Counted from the stretch's first letter, positions 41,237 to 50,450 are shown. The stretch is DNA of 64,000 nucleotides from Oscillospiraceae bacterium (GCA_015066045.1 SVPD01000009.1:1-64000); one strand, 5' to 3'. Numbers and translations: made by a program. The notes: a model not told the origin generated them from the letters alone.

Positions 41237-42322
41237 TTAATATTTGATGGGCTTTGCATCAAGATATTTCTTAACCATGAGTGCAACCTTGAATACGATG
41301 GCATCGTCAAACTCTCTCAGGTCAAGGCCTGTGAGCTTTTTGATTTTTTCGAGTCTGTAAACGAGAGTATTTCTGTGCACGAAAAGCTTTCTGGAGGTCT
41401 CGGAAACATTGAGATTGTTTTCGAAGAACTTCTGGATGGTGAAAAGAGTTTCGTGGTCAAGTCCCACTATAGAGCCCTTTTTGAAGATTTCCTTAAGGAA
41501 CATTTCACACAGGGTGGTGGGAAGCTGATAAATAAGTCTCGCAATACCGAGATTCTCATAAGTGACGATAGTTTTTTCCGTATCAAACACTTTACCTACC
41601 TCGAGAGCAATCTGTGACTCTTTAAAGGAGCGGGGAAGCTCTTTGATACCGGCTACGATGGTACCGATGCCGATGATGGCATTGATATAGTATTCGGTAT
41701 GTAAGGAGTCAACGATGCTTCTGGCAAGCTTTTCAAGGTCTTTGATTTCGTTGCCTGTGCGCACCTCTTTAACGAGAGCGATGTCGGTTTCGTTGATATT
41801 GATAACGAAGTCTTTATTTTTATCGGGGAAAAGATTCTGGATGGACTCGCTTACGGAAACATCGGTTCTTTCTGCGGTTCTGATGAGAAGAACGCAGCGT
41901 GAAACCTCGTTATTGAAGCCGAGCTCACGGGTTTTAAGATAGATGTCACCCTGAAGGATATTATCGAGAATAACATTTTTAATAAAGTTATTGCGGTCAA
42001 ACTTTACATCGTAGTACTGCTTTATACCGCCGAGAGAAATAGCGATAAGCTTTACATAGTTCGCTGCCGCATCGTCATTACCGTCCACGAAAATAGCACT
42101 GTCGGGATGAGTCTGGGATGCGATAACGAGGAAGGTTTTACCGCCGAGCACCTTTACGTCGGCAGAAGCAAAGACCTCTTTCGCATCGATAAAGCCCGTC
42201 TCACCTATACGGCTCAAATCGCTGCAGCAGACGATAGTACCTGCATTATCGATAACACCGATGGTACGGTCGATAGCATCCTTCATCTGATGGATAATAC
42301 CCTGAAATAATCTGTTAGACAT
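41237..42322 (-). CDS. PucR/CdaR-type transcriptional regulator
   Basis: A 361-residue regulator. The N-terminal part (about 1-130) begins with a putative sensor domain (IGVIDNAGTIVCCSDLSRIGETG). A middle GGDEF-like regulatory region typical of CdaR/PucR proteins follows. The C-terminal PucR-type helix-turn-helix is clear (about 300-355: FENNLNVSETSRKLFVHRNTLVYRLEKIKKLTG). It is monocistronic, from a strong promoter with a GGGGGG-type ribosome binding site. The effector and targets are unknown; its neighbours (ftsEX, M16 pair) give no sugar or purine context. Confidence 0.88.
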   Translation of the reverse strand: MSNRLFQGIIHQMKDAIDRTIGVIDNAGTIVCCSDLSRIGETGFIDAKEVFASADVKVLGGKTFLVIASQTHPDSAIFVDGNDDAAANYVKLIAISLGGIKQYYDVKFDRNNFIKNVILDNILQGDIYLKTRELGFNNEVSRCVLLIRTAERTDVSVSESIQNLFPDKNKDFVININETDIALVKEVRTGNEIKDLEKLARSIVDSLHTEYYINAIIGIGTIVAGIKELPRSFKESQIALEVGKVFDTEKTIVTYENLGIARLIYQLPTTLCEMFLKEIFKKGSIVGLDHETLFTIQKFFENNLNVSETSRKLFVHRNTLVYRLEKIKKLTGLDLREFDDAIVFKVALMVKKYLDAKPIKY

Positions 42323-42386
42323 ATGTAATGTCCCCCCAACCTTAAATTTGTGTTAATTGGATATTTTGACTATTGTCACTTTAACC

Positions 42387-42415
42387 ATTTTACACAATTT
42401 ATCGGCATTTTGCAA
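42387..42415 (-). promoter_or_regulatory. Promoter of the PucR-type regulator gene
   Basis: TTGCAA (42410-42415) and TAAAAT (42387-42392) are 17 bp apart on the minus strand. Confidence 0.75.
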
Positions 42416-42784
42416 TATAAAACCGCAAAATTTTTAGATAATTTTTTATTTTTTTAAAATTACAGGGGTTAATTTTGACATTTTCGGCATTATTTGTGAT
42501 TATCGGCAGTTTTTTTTGTAAGAATAGACATTGTTGAAAATCACCATAAATCCGTCAGCGATCTCTCCGTTTTACTCAGTTAAAGCACAGCAAGAGAATA
42601 TGATGGTTATTTTGACGAAGTAAAGCTCTGACTTTTCCCGCACAAAAATATACAGTAAGTATATACTGAAAACTTTAATATACCTTTAAATTTATCTTAA
42701 TTTTCCTCCTTTCCCTGTCATTTATAATACAATACGGCACAGAGGATTTTTTCAAAATATTTTCAAAAAAATCCTGCGTAATAT

Positions 42785-42814
42785 TTGCATAGGGGCATAC
42801 TTTTATGATACAAT
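42785..42814 (+). promoter_or_regulatory. Promoter of the M16-M16-topB operon
   Basis: TTGCAT (42785-42790) and TACAAT (42809-42814) are 18 bp apart. The leader of about 58 nt includes a hairpin with arms GGGGC (42831-42835) / GCCCC (42856-42860) and ACGG/CCGT just before the AGGAGG site. Confidence 0.7.
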
Positions 42815-42878
42815 ATTAAAGTATATATTCGGGGCAACGGATAAAAAGCCGTGCAGCCCCTCTTTCAGGAGGACAGAA

Positions 42879-44156
42879 ATGAACATAAAAGAAATCAGCG
42901 GCGGTGTGAGACTGTGCACACATAAAACCGCCAAATTCAAAAATTCAGTAGTAACATTGAACCTGCTCACTCCCCTCTCTGAGGATGCAGCGAAGAATGC
43001 ACTTTTGGTGCATCTTTTAGCCCGAACGAACAAAAATTATCCTACACTTACAGATATGAACCGACGCTTAGCCTCTCTCTACGGTGCGGTTATTACTCCC
43101 TCCGTAAGCAAAATAGGTGAAGTTCAGGTGCTTTCGCTTTCACTTCTGTGTCTCGATGACCGCTTTGCTTTAGGCAACGACAAGGTGTGGGAGGAAGGTG
43201 TCAGACTTCTGTGCACCTGCCTTTTCAAGCCTGACATCACTCCCGAGGGCTTCAAAGAGGAAAACGTGCAGAGAGAAAAAAGACTTCTCATCGAAAAAAT
43301 CGAAAGCAGAAAGGACGAAAAGCGTCTTTATGCACTGGACAGAATGACCGAAGAGATGTGCCGTGACGAAATCTACGGTATCAGTCAGTTCGGCAAGGCA
43401 GAGGACATAGAAAAAATAACAGGCAAGGAGCTTACGGATGCCTGGAAAAGGCTTCTTTTCTCCTGCCCCGTTCAGATTAATGTCACCGGAAACATCGACG
43501 AAAATAGAACGGAAAAGATTTTCACTGCCCTTTTTGACTCTCTTGCCAGAGATAAAAAAGCCATAACAGAGCTTCACACAGAGTTCCTCACCGAGGCCTA
43601 CGGCAGCAGAACCGTAACCGAAAAGCAGAAGGTAAAGCAGGGCAAGCTCGTCATCGGTATGAGAGCAGGTATGACCTACGACTATGATAACTATGCCGCC
43701 ATCAAGGTTATGTGTGCCATTTTCGGCAGCGGCACCTTCTCTAAGCTCTTTATGAACGTCAGAGAAAAGATGAGCCTTTGCTACTACTGCAGTGCCCGAC
43801 TCATCAATCACAAGGGACTCATTGTCGTGGAAAGCGGTGTAGAAACCGAAAATGCCCTCAAGGCTCTCAATGCTATCAGAAACGAGCTGGATGAGATAAG
43901 AAAGGGTAACTTCACCGACGAGGTAATCGAAAACGCAAAAAAAAGCATCACCGACTCCCTTTCATCCGTGGACGACAGCATTATGACTCTCGACAACTGG
44001 ATGACCTCACAGAGCACGAACGGTATTTTCAGAACGCCCGAAAGCTTCATCGACGAAATAAACGCCGTAAGTCGTGAGGAAATCATTATAGCCGCCTCTA
44101 TGGTAACAGAGGACACGGTATTTATCTTAGAAAGCGAAAAGGAGGAAGAACAATGA
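42879..44156 (+). CDS. M16-family protein without catalytic motif (YmfF-type partner)
   Basis: A 425-residue insulinase/M16 fold protein. The zinc-binding HxxEH motif expected in the first 80 residues is missing; the region reads LLVHLLARTNKNYPTLTDMN. It still has the later M16 signature region (AGMTYDYDNYAAIKVMCAIFGSGTFSKLF). It overlaps the next gene, a canonical M16 peptidase, by 4 bp (ATGA), so the two form a pseudo/active pair like YmfF/YmfH of Bacillus, a pair that NCBI naming associates with the 5-aminopentanol modification of EF-P. That functional link is from naming, not from this sequence. Confidence 0.88.
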   Translation: MNIKEISGGVRLCTHKTAKFKNSVVTLNLLTPLSEDAAKNALLVHLLARTNKNYPTLTDMNRRLASLYGAVITPSVSKIGEVQVLSLSLLCLDDRFALGNDKVWEEGVRLLCTCLFKPDITPEGFKEENVQREKRLLIEKIESRKDEKRLYALDRMTEEMCRDEIYGISQFGKAEDIEKITGKELTDAWKRLLFSCPVQINVTGNIDENRTEKIFTALFDSLARDKKAITELHTEFLTEAYGSRTVTEKQKVKQGKLVIGMRAGMTYDYDNYAAIKVMCAIFGSGTFSKLFMNVREKMSLCYYCSARLINHKGLIVVESGVETENALKALNAIRNELDEIRKGNFTDEVIENAKKSITDSLSSVDDSIMTLDNWMTSQSTNGIFRTPESFIDEINAVSREEIIIAASMVTEDTVFILESEKEEEQ

Positions 44157-45421
44157 ACTGCAGGACAGTTAGAAACGGGCTTTTAAACGAAGAGTACTAC
44201 GAAATCGACCATAGCTCGGGGCTTAAGATTTTCGTGATGGAAAAGCCTGACTATTCGGGTGCATACGCTATTTTCGGCACCAAGTACGGCTCCGTGGATA
44301 CCTGCTTCAAGCTCGAAGCGGAAAAGGAATACACCACCGTGCCCGAGGGTATCGCTCACTTTCTCGAGCACAAGCTCTTCGAGAGCGAGGAGCTGGATGC
44401 CTTCACACGCTTCGCAGAAACGGGTGCCAATGCCAATGCATACACCAGCTTCGACCGTACCTGTTATCTTTTTCAGTGCTCTCAGGAGTTTGAGAAAAAT
44501 CTCGAAATTCTTCTTGATTTCGTAAAAGCACCCTACTTCACCGAGGAAACGGTGCAGAAGGAGCAGGGCATCATCGGTCAGGAAATCAGAATGTATCAGG
44601 ACAGTCCCGACTGGCAGGTGCTTTTCAATCTGCTCAGAGGTATGTACAGTAACAACCCCGTCAGAATAGACATAGCCGGCACTATCGACTCCATAGCACA
44701 GATTAATGCCGAGCTTCTTTATAGCTGCTATAACACCTTCTATAACCTTAGCAATATGGCTCTGGCAGTGGTGGGTAATGTAAAAAAGGAAACAGTTCTC
44801 AATATAGTGGACAGAGTGATAAAGCCTGAGGCACCCGTTAAATTCGAGCAGATTATCCCCGAAGAGCCGAAGGAAGTGTCACAGAAGCTCATCGAGGAGG
44901 AAATGGGTGTGGATATGCCTAAATTCGCTCTCGGCTTCAAGGATAACCTTACCACGGCAGTTCCCTCGGTTAAGAAGACACTTACGGTAAACATCGCTCT
45001 CGACATCATCGCAGGTAAGGTTTCCCCCCTTTACAGTGACCTTATGGAAAAAGGTCTTATCAATCCCTTCTTCGGTAAGGAATACTTCGTCGGCAGAGGC
45101 TTCGCCGCACCGATGTTCACGGGTGAAAGCACCAGTCCCGACAAGGTAAGAGATGCCATCATCGGAAAAATCGAAGAGATAAAGGAAAAAGGCATCACCG
45201 ACGAGGACTTCGATGTTTCTCTGAAAAAGATGTACGGTATGGCTGTTTTAGCCTTTAACGATGTGGACGATATGGCAAACAACATCATCGATGCTTACTT
45301 TAACGGACAGAGCCTTTTCGATACGGTTGAGCTTTACAAAAGCATTACCAAAGAAGATGTGGAAAAGGCAATCAAAGAGAGCTTTGACACAGAAAACTAC
45401 TGTCTGTCGGTAATAAAATAA
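44153..45421 (+). CDS. M16-family metallopeptidase (YmfH-type, catalytic)
   Basis: A 422-residue M16B zinc peptidase. The inverted zinc motif HFLEH is at 69-73 (EGIAHFLEHKLFESE), and a distal Glu is available in QGIIGQEIRMYQD. The second half contains the usual non-catalytic M16 domain. It starts in the ATGA overlap with the upstream inactive partner and is followed after 13 bp by topB. Pairs of this kind form clamshell heterodimers. The substrate is unknown. Confidence 0.92.
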   Translation: MNCRTVRNGLLNEEYYEIDHSSGLKIFVMEKPDYSGAYAIFGTKYGSVDTCFKLEAEKEYTTVPEGIAHFLEHKLFESEELDAFTRFAETGANANAYTSFDRTCYLFQCSQEFEKNLEILLDFVKAPYFTEETVQKEQGIIGQEIRMYQDSPDWQVLFNLLRGMYSNNPVRIDIAGTIDSIAQINAELLYSCYNTFYNLSNMALAVVGNVKKETVLNIVDRVIKPEAPVKFEQIIPEEPKEVSQKLIEEEMGVDMPKFALGFKDNLTTAVPSVKKTLTVNIALDIIAGKVSPLYSDLMEKGLINPFFGKEYFVGRGFAAPMFTGESTSPDKVRDAIIGKIEEIKEKGITDEDFDVSLKKMYGMAVLAFNDVDDMANNIIDAYFNGQSLFDTVELYKSITKEDVEKAIKESFDTENYCLSVIK

Positions 45422-45434
45422 AGGAGAAAAAATA

Positions 45435-47609
45435 ATGGATAAAACTCTCGTCCTGGCGGAAAAGCCTTCCGTAGCCAGAGATATCGCCCGTGTGCTCGGC
45501 TGTCATCAGAAGGGTGACGGCTGCATCATCGGACAGAAATACATAATCACCTGGGCTCTCGGCCATCTGGTTACCTTAGCCGATCCCGATGCCTACGACG
45601 ATAAATTCAAAAGATGGAATCTCGAGGATCTGCCTATGCTTCCCGATAAAATGAAGCTGGTTATCATCAAGCAGACCTCCAAGCAGTACAGAGCAGTTTC
45701 GGCTCTGATGAAGCGCCCTGATGTGTCCTCTCTGGTTATCGCTACAGACGCAGGCCGTGAGGGTGAGCTGGTGGCAAGATGGATAATGATGAAGGCCCAC
45801 TGGAAAAAGCCCACCTACCGTCTCTGGATTTCCTCACAGACAGACAAGGCTATAAAAGAGGGTTTCGCAAACCTCAAGCCTGCCAAGGACTACGATAACC
45901 TTTACTACTCTGCTCAGGCCAGAGCAGAGGCAGACTGGCTCGTAGGGCTCAATGTCACCCGCGCTCTCACCTGTAAATACAACGCTCAGCTTTCAGCAGG
46001 ACGTGTGCAGACTCCCACTCTCGCCCTCATCGTACAGAGAGAGGAAGAAATTCAGGCCTTTCAGCCGAAGGATTACTTCTCCGTTCAGGCTGTTTTCAAG
46101 GGCTTCAATGCCACCTTCCGTGACATTAAAAATAACACCCGTTTTTCCGACAGAGCCTTCGCGGAAAAAATCGCAGAGAGCATAAAGGGTAAAAACGGCA
46201 CGGTTAAAAAGGTAGAGAAAACCTTAAAGAAAAAGGCTCCTCCTGCCGCCTACGACCTGACGGAGCTGCAAAGAGACGCCAATAAAAAATACGGCTATTC
46301 AGCCAAGCAGACCTTAGCCTTTATGCAGAGCCTTTACGAATACCATAAGGTACTCACCTACCCCCGTACCGATTCACGCTACATCACTGACGACATCGTA
46401 GCCACCATCCCCGAAAGACTCCGTGCCATGGCGGTAGGTCCCTATCAGCAGCAGGCCATGAAATTGGCAAGAGGAAAGATTGAAACCAAGTATATCGTAA
46501 ATAATGCCAAGGTCAGCGACCACCACGCCATTATTCCTACTGAGCAGTCGCCTAATCTTTCCAAGCTTTCCTACGATGAAAGAAACATTTATGACCTGGT
46601 AGTCAGAAGATTTATGGCGGTACTGTCTGAGCCCTACGAATATGACGAGGTAAAGGTGCAGATAGACATCGGAGGTAATAATTTCTACGCTAAAGGCACT
46701 ACGCCCGTAAAGGTCGGCTGGAAGGAATTTTACGGTAACACCGCCGATGAGGACGAGGAAACAGAGGCAGAAAACAGAAGTCAGGATTTACCTGTTCTCC
46801 GTGAGGGTATGTCTCTTCCCCTTCTGAACGCTAAAATCATAAACGGCAAAACAAGACCTCCCGCAAGATACACAGAGGCCACTCTCCTTTCCGCTATGGA
46901 AAACCCCGTAAAGCAGATAGAGGATAAAAATCTGCAGGCGGTTATCCGCACCACCAGCGGCCTCGGCACTCCCGCCACCAGAGCGGACATTATCGAAAAG
47001 CTTTTCGATAACTTCTCTATCGAGCGTGTGGGCAAGGAAATACACCCCACAGCCAAGGGTAAGCAGCTGATAAAAATAGTGCCTCCCGACCTGAAATCTG
47101 CCGAGCTTACGGCTAAATGGGAACAGGAATTACAGAACATCAGCAAGGGTACGGCAAATATGAAGAAATTCATCGGACAGATGAGAGACTATTCCACCTC
47201 TCTGGTTTCGATGGTAATTACCAGTAATGCACAGTACACCCACGATAATGCCACCAAGGATAAATGCCCCGTTTGCGGTAAATATCTTCTCGAGGTAAAC
47301 GGTAAAAAGGGAAAAATGCTCATCTGTCAGGACAGAGAATGCGGATACAGAAAAGGCCTCACTCAGGTGACAAATGCACGCTGTCCCGACTGCCATAAGA
47401 AGCTGGAGCTTCGAGGCGAGGGTGAAAAGAAAATGTTCGTCTGTGTCTGCGGTTACAGAGAGAGACTTTCCGATTTCAATAAGAGAAAGGAAAGTGCCGG
47501 TGCGAACAAGTTAGATGTTATGAATTATATGAAAAAACAGCAGAACGAAAAGAAGAAGGAAGAAAATGATAATCCGATGGCGGATCTGCTTAAGGACTTT
47601 TTCGGATAA
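45435..47609 (+). CDS. topB: DNA topoisomerase III
   Basis: A 724-residue type IA topoisomerase that relaxes negative supercoils and decatenates DNA. The TOPRIM domain has Glu9 (AEKPSVARDI) and the DxD region in ATDAGREGEL (103-112). The active-site Tyr309 is in LTYPRTDSRYIT. A TopB-type GLGTPATRADIIEKL segment lies near 520-535. The C-terminus adds a zinc-ribbon pair (CPVCGK...CQDRECGY and CPDCHKK...CVCGY) and a Lys-rich tail. It is the third gene of the M16 operon, with AAAGGAG before the ATG, and ends at a clear terminator at 47706-47733. Confidence 0.95.
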   Translation: MDKTLVLAEKPSVARDIARVLGCHQKGDGCIIGQKYIITWALGHLVTLADPDAYDDKFKRWNLEDLPMLPDKMKLVIIKQTSKQYRAVSALMKRPDVSSLVIATDAGREGELVARWIMMKAHWKKPTYRLWISSQTDKAIKEGFANLKPAKDYDNLYYSAQARAEADWLVGLNVTRALTCKYNAQLSAGRVQTPTLALIVQREEEIQAFQPKDYFSVQAVFKGFNATFRDIKNNTRFSDRAFAEKIAESIKGKNGTVKKVEKTLKKKAPPAAYDLTELQRDANKKYGYSAKQTLAFMQSLYEYHKVLTYPRTDSRYITDDIVATIPERLRAMAVGPYQQQAMKLARGKIETKYIVNNAKVSDHHAIIPTEQSPNLSKLSYDERNIYDLVVRRFMAVLSEPYEYDEVKVQIDIGGNNFYAKGTTPVKVGWKEFYGNTADEDEETEAENRSQDLPVLREGMSLPLLNAKIINGKTRPPARYTEATLLSAMENPVKQIEDKNLQAVIRTTSGLGTPATRADIIEKLFDNFSIERVGKEIHPTAKGKQLIKIVPPDLKSAELTAKWEQELQNISKGTANMKKFIGQMRDYSTSLVSMVITSNAQYTHDNATKDKCPVCGKYLLEVNGKKGKMLICQDRECGYRKGLTQVTNARCPDCHKKLELRGEGEKKMFVCVCGYRERLSDFNKRKESAGANKLDVMNYMKKQQNEKKKEENDNPMADLLKDFFG

Positions 47610-47612
47610 TTC

Positions 47613-47640
47613 GGAATGCGCAATTGCGGAATGCGCAATC
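47613..47640. repeat. Short tandem repeat after topB
   Basis: The 12-mer GGAATGCGCAAT occurs twice in succession (within 47613-47640), separated by TGC. It lies between the topB stop and its terminator. The unit is a nearly self-complementary GCGCAAT-type sequence. Confidence 0.6.
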
Positions 47641-47705
47641 GCGGGAGAGGTTTCGGATAAAAAGAAACGATATTCCGCCGAATTAACCGGCAAATAAAAC
47701 AAATG

Positions 47706-47733
47706 TGAGGCGGAGATTTCCGCCTCATTTTTT
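47706..47733 (+). terminator. Terminator of the M16-topB operon
   Basis: A perfect 9-bp stem TGAGGCGGA (47706-47714) / TCCGCCTCA (47719-47727) with loop GATT is followed by TTTTTTATG. Confidence 0.88.
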
Positions 47734-47786
47734 ATGCATTTGGATAGTGTTCTATAGATAACTATAGATATCTGTAATGCTTTAAG

Positions 47787-47845
47787 TAATAATGATAATG
47801 AAAATGAAAAGGATAATGAAAATGGTAATAATACAAATACAAAGA
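47787..47845. repeat. Degenerate A/T-rich simple repeat
   Basis: Imperfect copies of GATAATGAAAATG and AATAATGATAATG recur, ending in an ACAAATACAAAG run. It lies between two terminators and has no coding potential I can support. Confidence 0.5.
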
Positions 47846-47853
47846 CAAACGCA

Positions 47854-47886
47854 AAAAATCACAGAGACTCAAGCCCTGTGATTTTT
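47854..47886. terminator. Terminator of the AT-rich membrane protein gene
   Basis: The stem AAAAATCACAG (47854-47864) / CTGTGATTTTT (47876-47886) has A/T runs on both sides. It lies 3 bp after the minus-strand stop. Confidence 0.75.
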
Positions 47887-47889
47887 ATG

Positions 47890-48960
47890 TTATTCCTGCT
47901 TCCCTACAGATTTATATACCAAGGGATTTTCATAGTCCTCATATTCCTTATCAGCATTTTCCTCTGCGGTGCAGTTATCCTTGAGCCACATATAACGGGT
48001 GCCGTTGGGCGTTTCGTATATGTAACAGTAGTAATTATCTATGTCATATTCACCGTCTGCCAAAGGATAGAACGCCGTGTAATCCTCTAAAAAGACATCC
48101 TCTGCATCAGAGGGCAGACCACCGTCGATTTTTACGAAGGTTTCTTCAAAACAGACAACTGAGCTGAAATCCTCGGAGATTACAACATCGGGACCGCTTG
48201 CCATTCCCCATATTAAAAGGCCACATAAAGCCACAAGCACAACAACAACTTTTAGTCCGGACGGAAGCAGGATTTTTTTCTTTTCTTCCTTTTCGTAACT
48301 ATGTTCTTTTTCAAATAGTATGCTTTCTCTTTCGTCCGCTGATTTTTTATAAAGCCATGAAAGGCAATTCTTTATATAAAAATTTGATGAAAGCAGTTTG
48401 ATTATCAGATATTCGGGAATAAAGAAAAGAAGATTAATAGCAGTAAGTCCGGAATGCATAAACAAAAGAAGATTTCTTATAAGTTTAAGATACTTTTTTC
48501 TGTTTGTTGTTTTTACATTTATAACTTTTATACTGCCGTTTTCTGTTTCAGCACGGGGAAATATATAGCCGATTGGAACTAAATCCAAAAAATCAGCAAT
48601 TTTTCCGTCGCAAATCGCATAGGCACCGTCATATAAATTTATAACAATACCTGAAAAATCTGCACCGGTTACTTCATACTTTACAGAAGTATTGAGAACC
48701 GTATCGGGTAATTTTTCAGCCGTTTTTTTAGTGAACTTTTTAAGAATTCTTTCCTTAAAACTATCGTTTCCATCGTTGTCATCTATTTCATTGACAGCAT
48801 CAATAAGTTCCTCCAAAGCAGAAGTTTCTGCAATAAACTCAATTTTTTCACTTCTGAAAAATATATCAACAGAGCATTCAGGATTTATAACATGTTTCTG
48901 ATTTTCGACAGTAACAATCATTTTCGCACCTGTGCTGTTATTTTTAAAGGTTATGTACAT
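47890..48960 (-). CDS. Membrane protein of unknown function
   Basis: A 356-residue protein that I do not recognise. The N-terminal half (1-150) is predicted beta-rich and starts with a compact domain (MYITFKNNSTGAKMIVTVEN). Two hydrophobic segments (about 163-188 and 237-254) frame a charged cytoplasmic loop with many Lys and Glu. The C-terminal 100 residues are acidic and Tyr-rich, as in an outside-facing domain. The gene is visibly richer in A/T than its neighbours and follows the M28-like gene after 14 bp. It may be a recently acquired or fast-evolving membrane protein; no function is proposed. Confidence 0.75.
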   Translation of the reverse strand: MYITFKNNSTGAKMIVTVENQKHVINPECSVDIFFRSEKIEFIAETSALEELIDAVNEIDDNDGNDSFKERILKKFTKKTAEKLPDTVLNTSVKYEVTGADFSGIVINLYDGAYAICDGKIADFLDLVPIGYIFPRAETENGSIKVINVKTTNRKKYLKLIRNLLLFMHSGLTAINLLFFIPEYLIIKLLSSNFYIKNCLSWLYKKSADERESILFEKEHSYEKEEKKKILLPSGLKVVVVLVALCGLLIWGMASGPDVVISEDFSSVVCFEETFVKIDGGLPSDAEDVFLEDYTAFYPLADGEYDIDNYYCYIYETPNGTRYMWLKDNCTAEENADKEYEDYENPLVYKSVGKQE

Positions 48961-48974
48961 TTTTATTTATCCTG

Positions 48975-50450
48975 TTATTTGTTTTTAATTTTTTCGACCA
49001 AGCCCTTCAGACTGAAATCGTAGCCACCCGACACGCTTTTAGCCTTAAGGATAGAATAAAAATCACTTCTGCCGAGGTCTTTGGCAGAGATGTTTTCTAT
49101 CTTTTCGATAAGCCGTGCAAAGGTTTCCGTCTGCTCCGTCATAAGGTCAATGTCGAACTTTTCCATTTCATGACTGTCGCTTACCACACAGAGATAATAA
49201 GGTGCGGGAACGAGGCTGATTTCGGGAATACCCATAGTAAAGAAGTTCTGTCCCTCACCGAAATGAAGTGCATTATGACCGCGAAGAGTCATGGTGCGGA
49301 CGGTCTTTCTTTCCTTGACAGTATCAATATAGAGTTTATCCATAAACTTATTTCCCGTGTAGACAAGGTCAATTTCGGGCTTGCCCGTATATTTGTATTC
49401 ACCGTCGATGTCACGCCATTCGAGGCAGCCGAGATGCTCTACGGTAAGGTTAGCCACACACTTCATATTGTCGCCCTTACCGTTCCATAAATCACGGTGC
49501 ATAGCCATCCAGCGTGATGCGGACTGGAAGGCACCCGTTCTGATATCCTCGAAATGAGGCAGACGGAAATGACCGGTGGTGAAAAGGAAAATATGTGTTC
49601 TTTCGGGAACGGTGTCCTTCATATTTCTGATAAGCTCCAGAAGAGCTATGGGGCCGTTTTCCTCCACACAGTTCGTGCCGTCTGTATGGGTGTTTACGAT
49701 GACGTTTTCTTTTTTATTTTTACCCTCTATTACACAGTAAAAGCTCTCTGTGTAGGCTTTTTCTTCCTTCTTTGCCTCGAGAATGAATTTAGCCTTTTTA
49801 TGAGACTTCGCCGCCTCAGCCAATTTCTTACCATTGGTTTCATTTACCCAAAGCATAGGAATATTCTGATAATCAGAAATAAATGAAAGGTACTGACCTT
49901 CGATCATATCATCGTGGAGGCCTTTCCATACGAGTATAACTGCCTTTGCCTTGGTAAGTTTGGAAAGTATGCCGTAGAAGCACTGAACGAAGCTGGTGAT
50001 AACTGGACCCTCATATTTCTTTTCGAGTACCACATCCTCGGGATAGCTTGAACGCTTGTCAAAGGCGATTTCACTGGGAAGAAAGTTTATATTGGCTACA
50101 TCGAAAACTGCGATTTTACCCTTCGTTTTCGGCACATCCTTAATGCCGCTCACGTAAACCAGCTCCTCCGTGATGCCCTCGGCAGAGGTTTCACCCGAAT
50201 AGGGATAGGCAGAGGAAACGGGAATGCTTATCTTCTCTTCACCGTCGATAATCTCTATAGAAGAATTTTTTTCTTCCCATCTGTTAAACCAGAAAAGGTC
50301 CGAATAAACGGGAATATCCATCTTATGTATTTCCTCTTTAATCCACTTTATGAAGTCATTGTGTCCCTTACTTCCCGTAAGTCTGGTGCCGAAGGAATTC
50401 ATTGTGTGCATACCCTCGAGCATTCTTTCTTTTGAGATTTCGAAATTCAT
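48975..50450 (-). CDS. M28-like metallopeptidase-fold protein, probably not a canonical enzyme
   Basis: A 491-residue protein with an insertion domain resembling a PA domain (about 75-235) and an M28-type zinc-peptidase core. The first metal motif is present as THTDGTN (His255, Asp257). The next ligand Asp in the usual DN motif is replaced around EEN (263-265), and the catalytic Glu pair expected near 290-300 is not seen: the strand runs IFLFTTGHFRLPHF. It may be a divergent or inactive relative. Start ATG 50450 has AAGGAGGATT upstream. It has its own promoter just after the pyr operon and probably shares its message with the downstream membrane-protein gene. Confidence 0.75.
   Translation of the reverse strand: MNFEISKERMLEGMHTMNSFGTRLTGSKGHNDFIKWIKEEIHKMDIPVYSDLFWFNRWEEKNSSIEIIDGEEKISIPVSSAYPYSGETSAEGITEELVYVSGIKDVPKTKGKIAVFDVANINFLPSEIAFDKRSSYPEDVVLEKKYEGPVITSFVQCFYGILSKLTKAKAVILVWKGLHDDMIEGQYLSFISDYQNIPMLWVNETNGKKLAEAAKSHKKAKFILEAKKEEKAYTESFYCVIEGKNKKENVIVNTHTDGTNCVEENGPIALLELIRNMKDTVPERTHIFLFTTGHFRLPHFEDIRTGAFQSASRWMAMHRDLWNGKGDNMKCVANLTVEHLGCLEWRDIDGEYKYTGKPEIDLVYTGNKFMDKLYIDTVKERKTVRTMTLRGHNALHFGEGQNFFTMGIPEISLVPAPYYLCVVSDSHEMEKFDIDLMTEQTETFARLIEKIENISAKDLGRSDFYSILKAKSVSGGYDFSLKGLVEKIKNK

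Larger units (their letters stand above)
42323..42878. other. AT-rich 556-bp divergent intergenic region
   Basis: No gene is visible between the PucR-type regulator and the first M16 gene. It contains the regulator's promoter (42387-42415), the M16 promoter (42785-42814) and an A/T-rich inverted repeat (AGGATTTTTT...AAAAAAATCCT, about 42740-42775). A GC hairpin (42831-42860) lies in the M16 leader. The central 42420-42740 has several possible -35 TTGACA-like boxes without good -10 partners. Confidence 0.6.

Noticed and set aside
42420-42740. Non-coding RNA gene (SRP RNA, 6S RNA or RNase P RNA) in the long divergent gap
   Set aside because: None of the conserved cores of these RNAs could be seen and the region is strongly A/T-rich.
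43170-43811. 213-codon minus-strand frame opposite the first M16 gene
   Set aside because: Shadow of the plus-strand M16 coding sequence, and no promoter or ribosome binding site precedes it.
47787-47845. Possible CRISPR-like or regularly spaced repeat array
   Set aside because: The units are short, degenerate, contiguous A/T-rich words with no spacers and no cas genes nearby.
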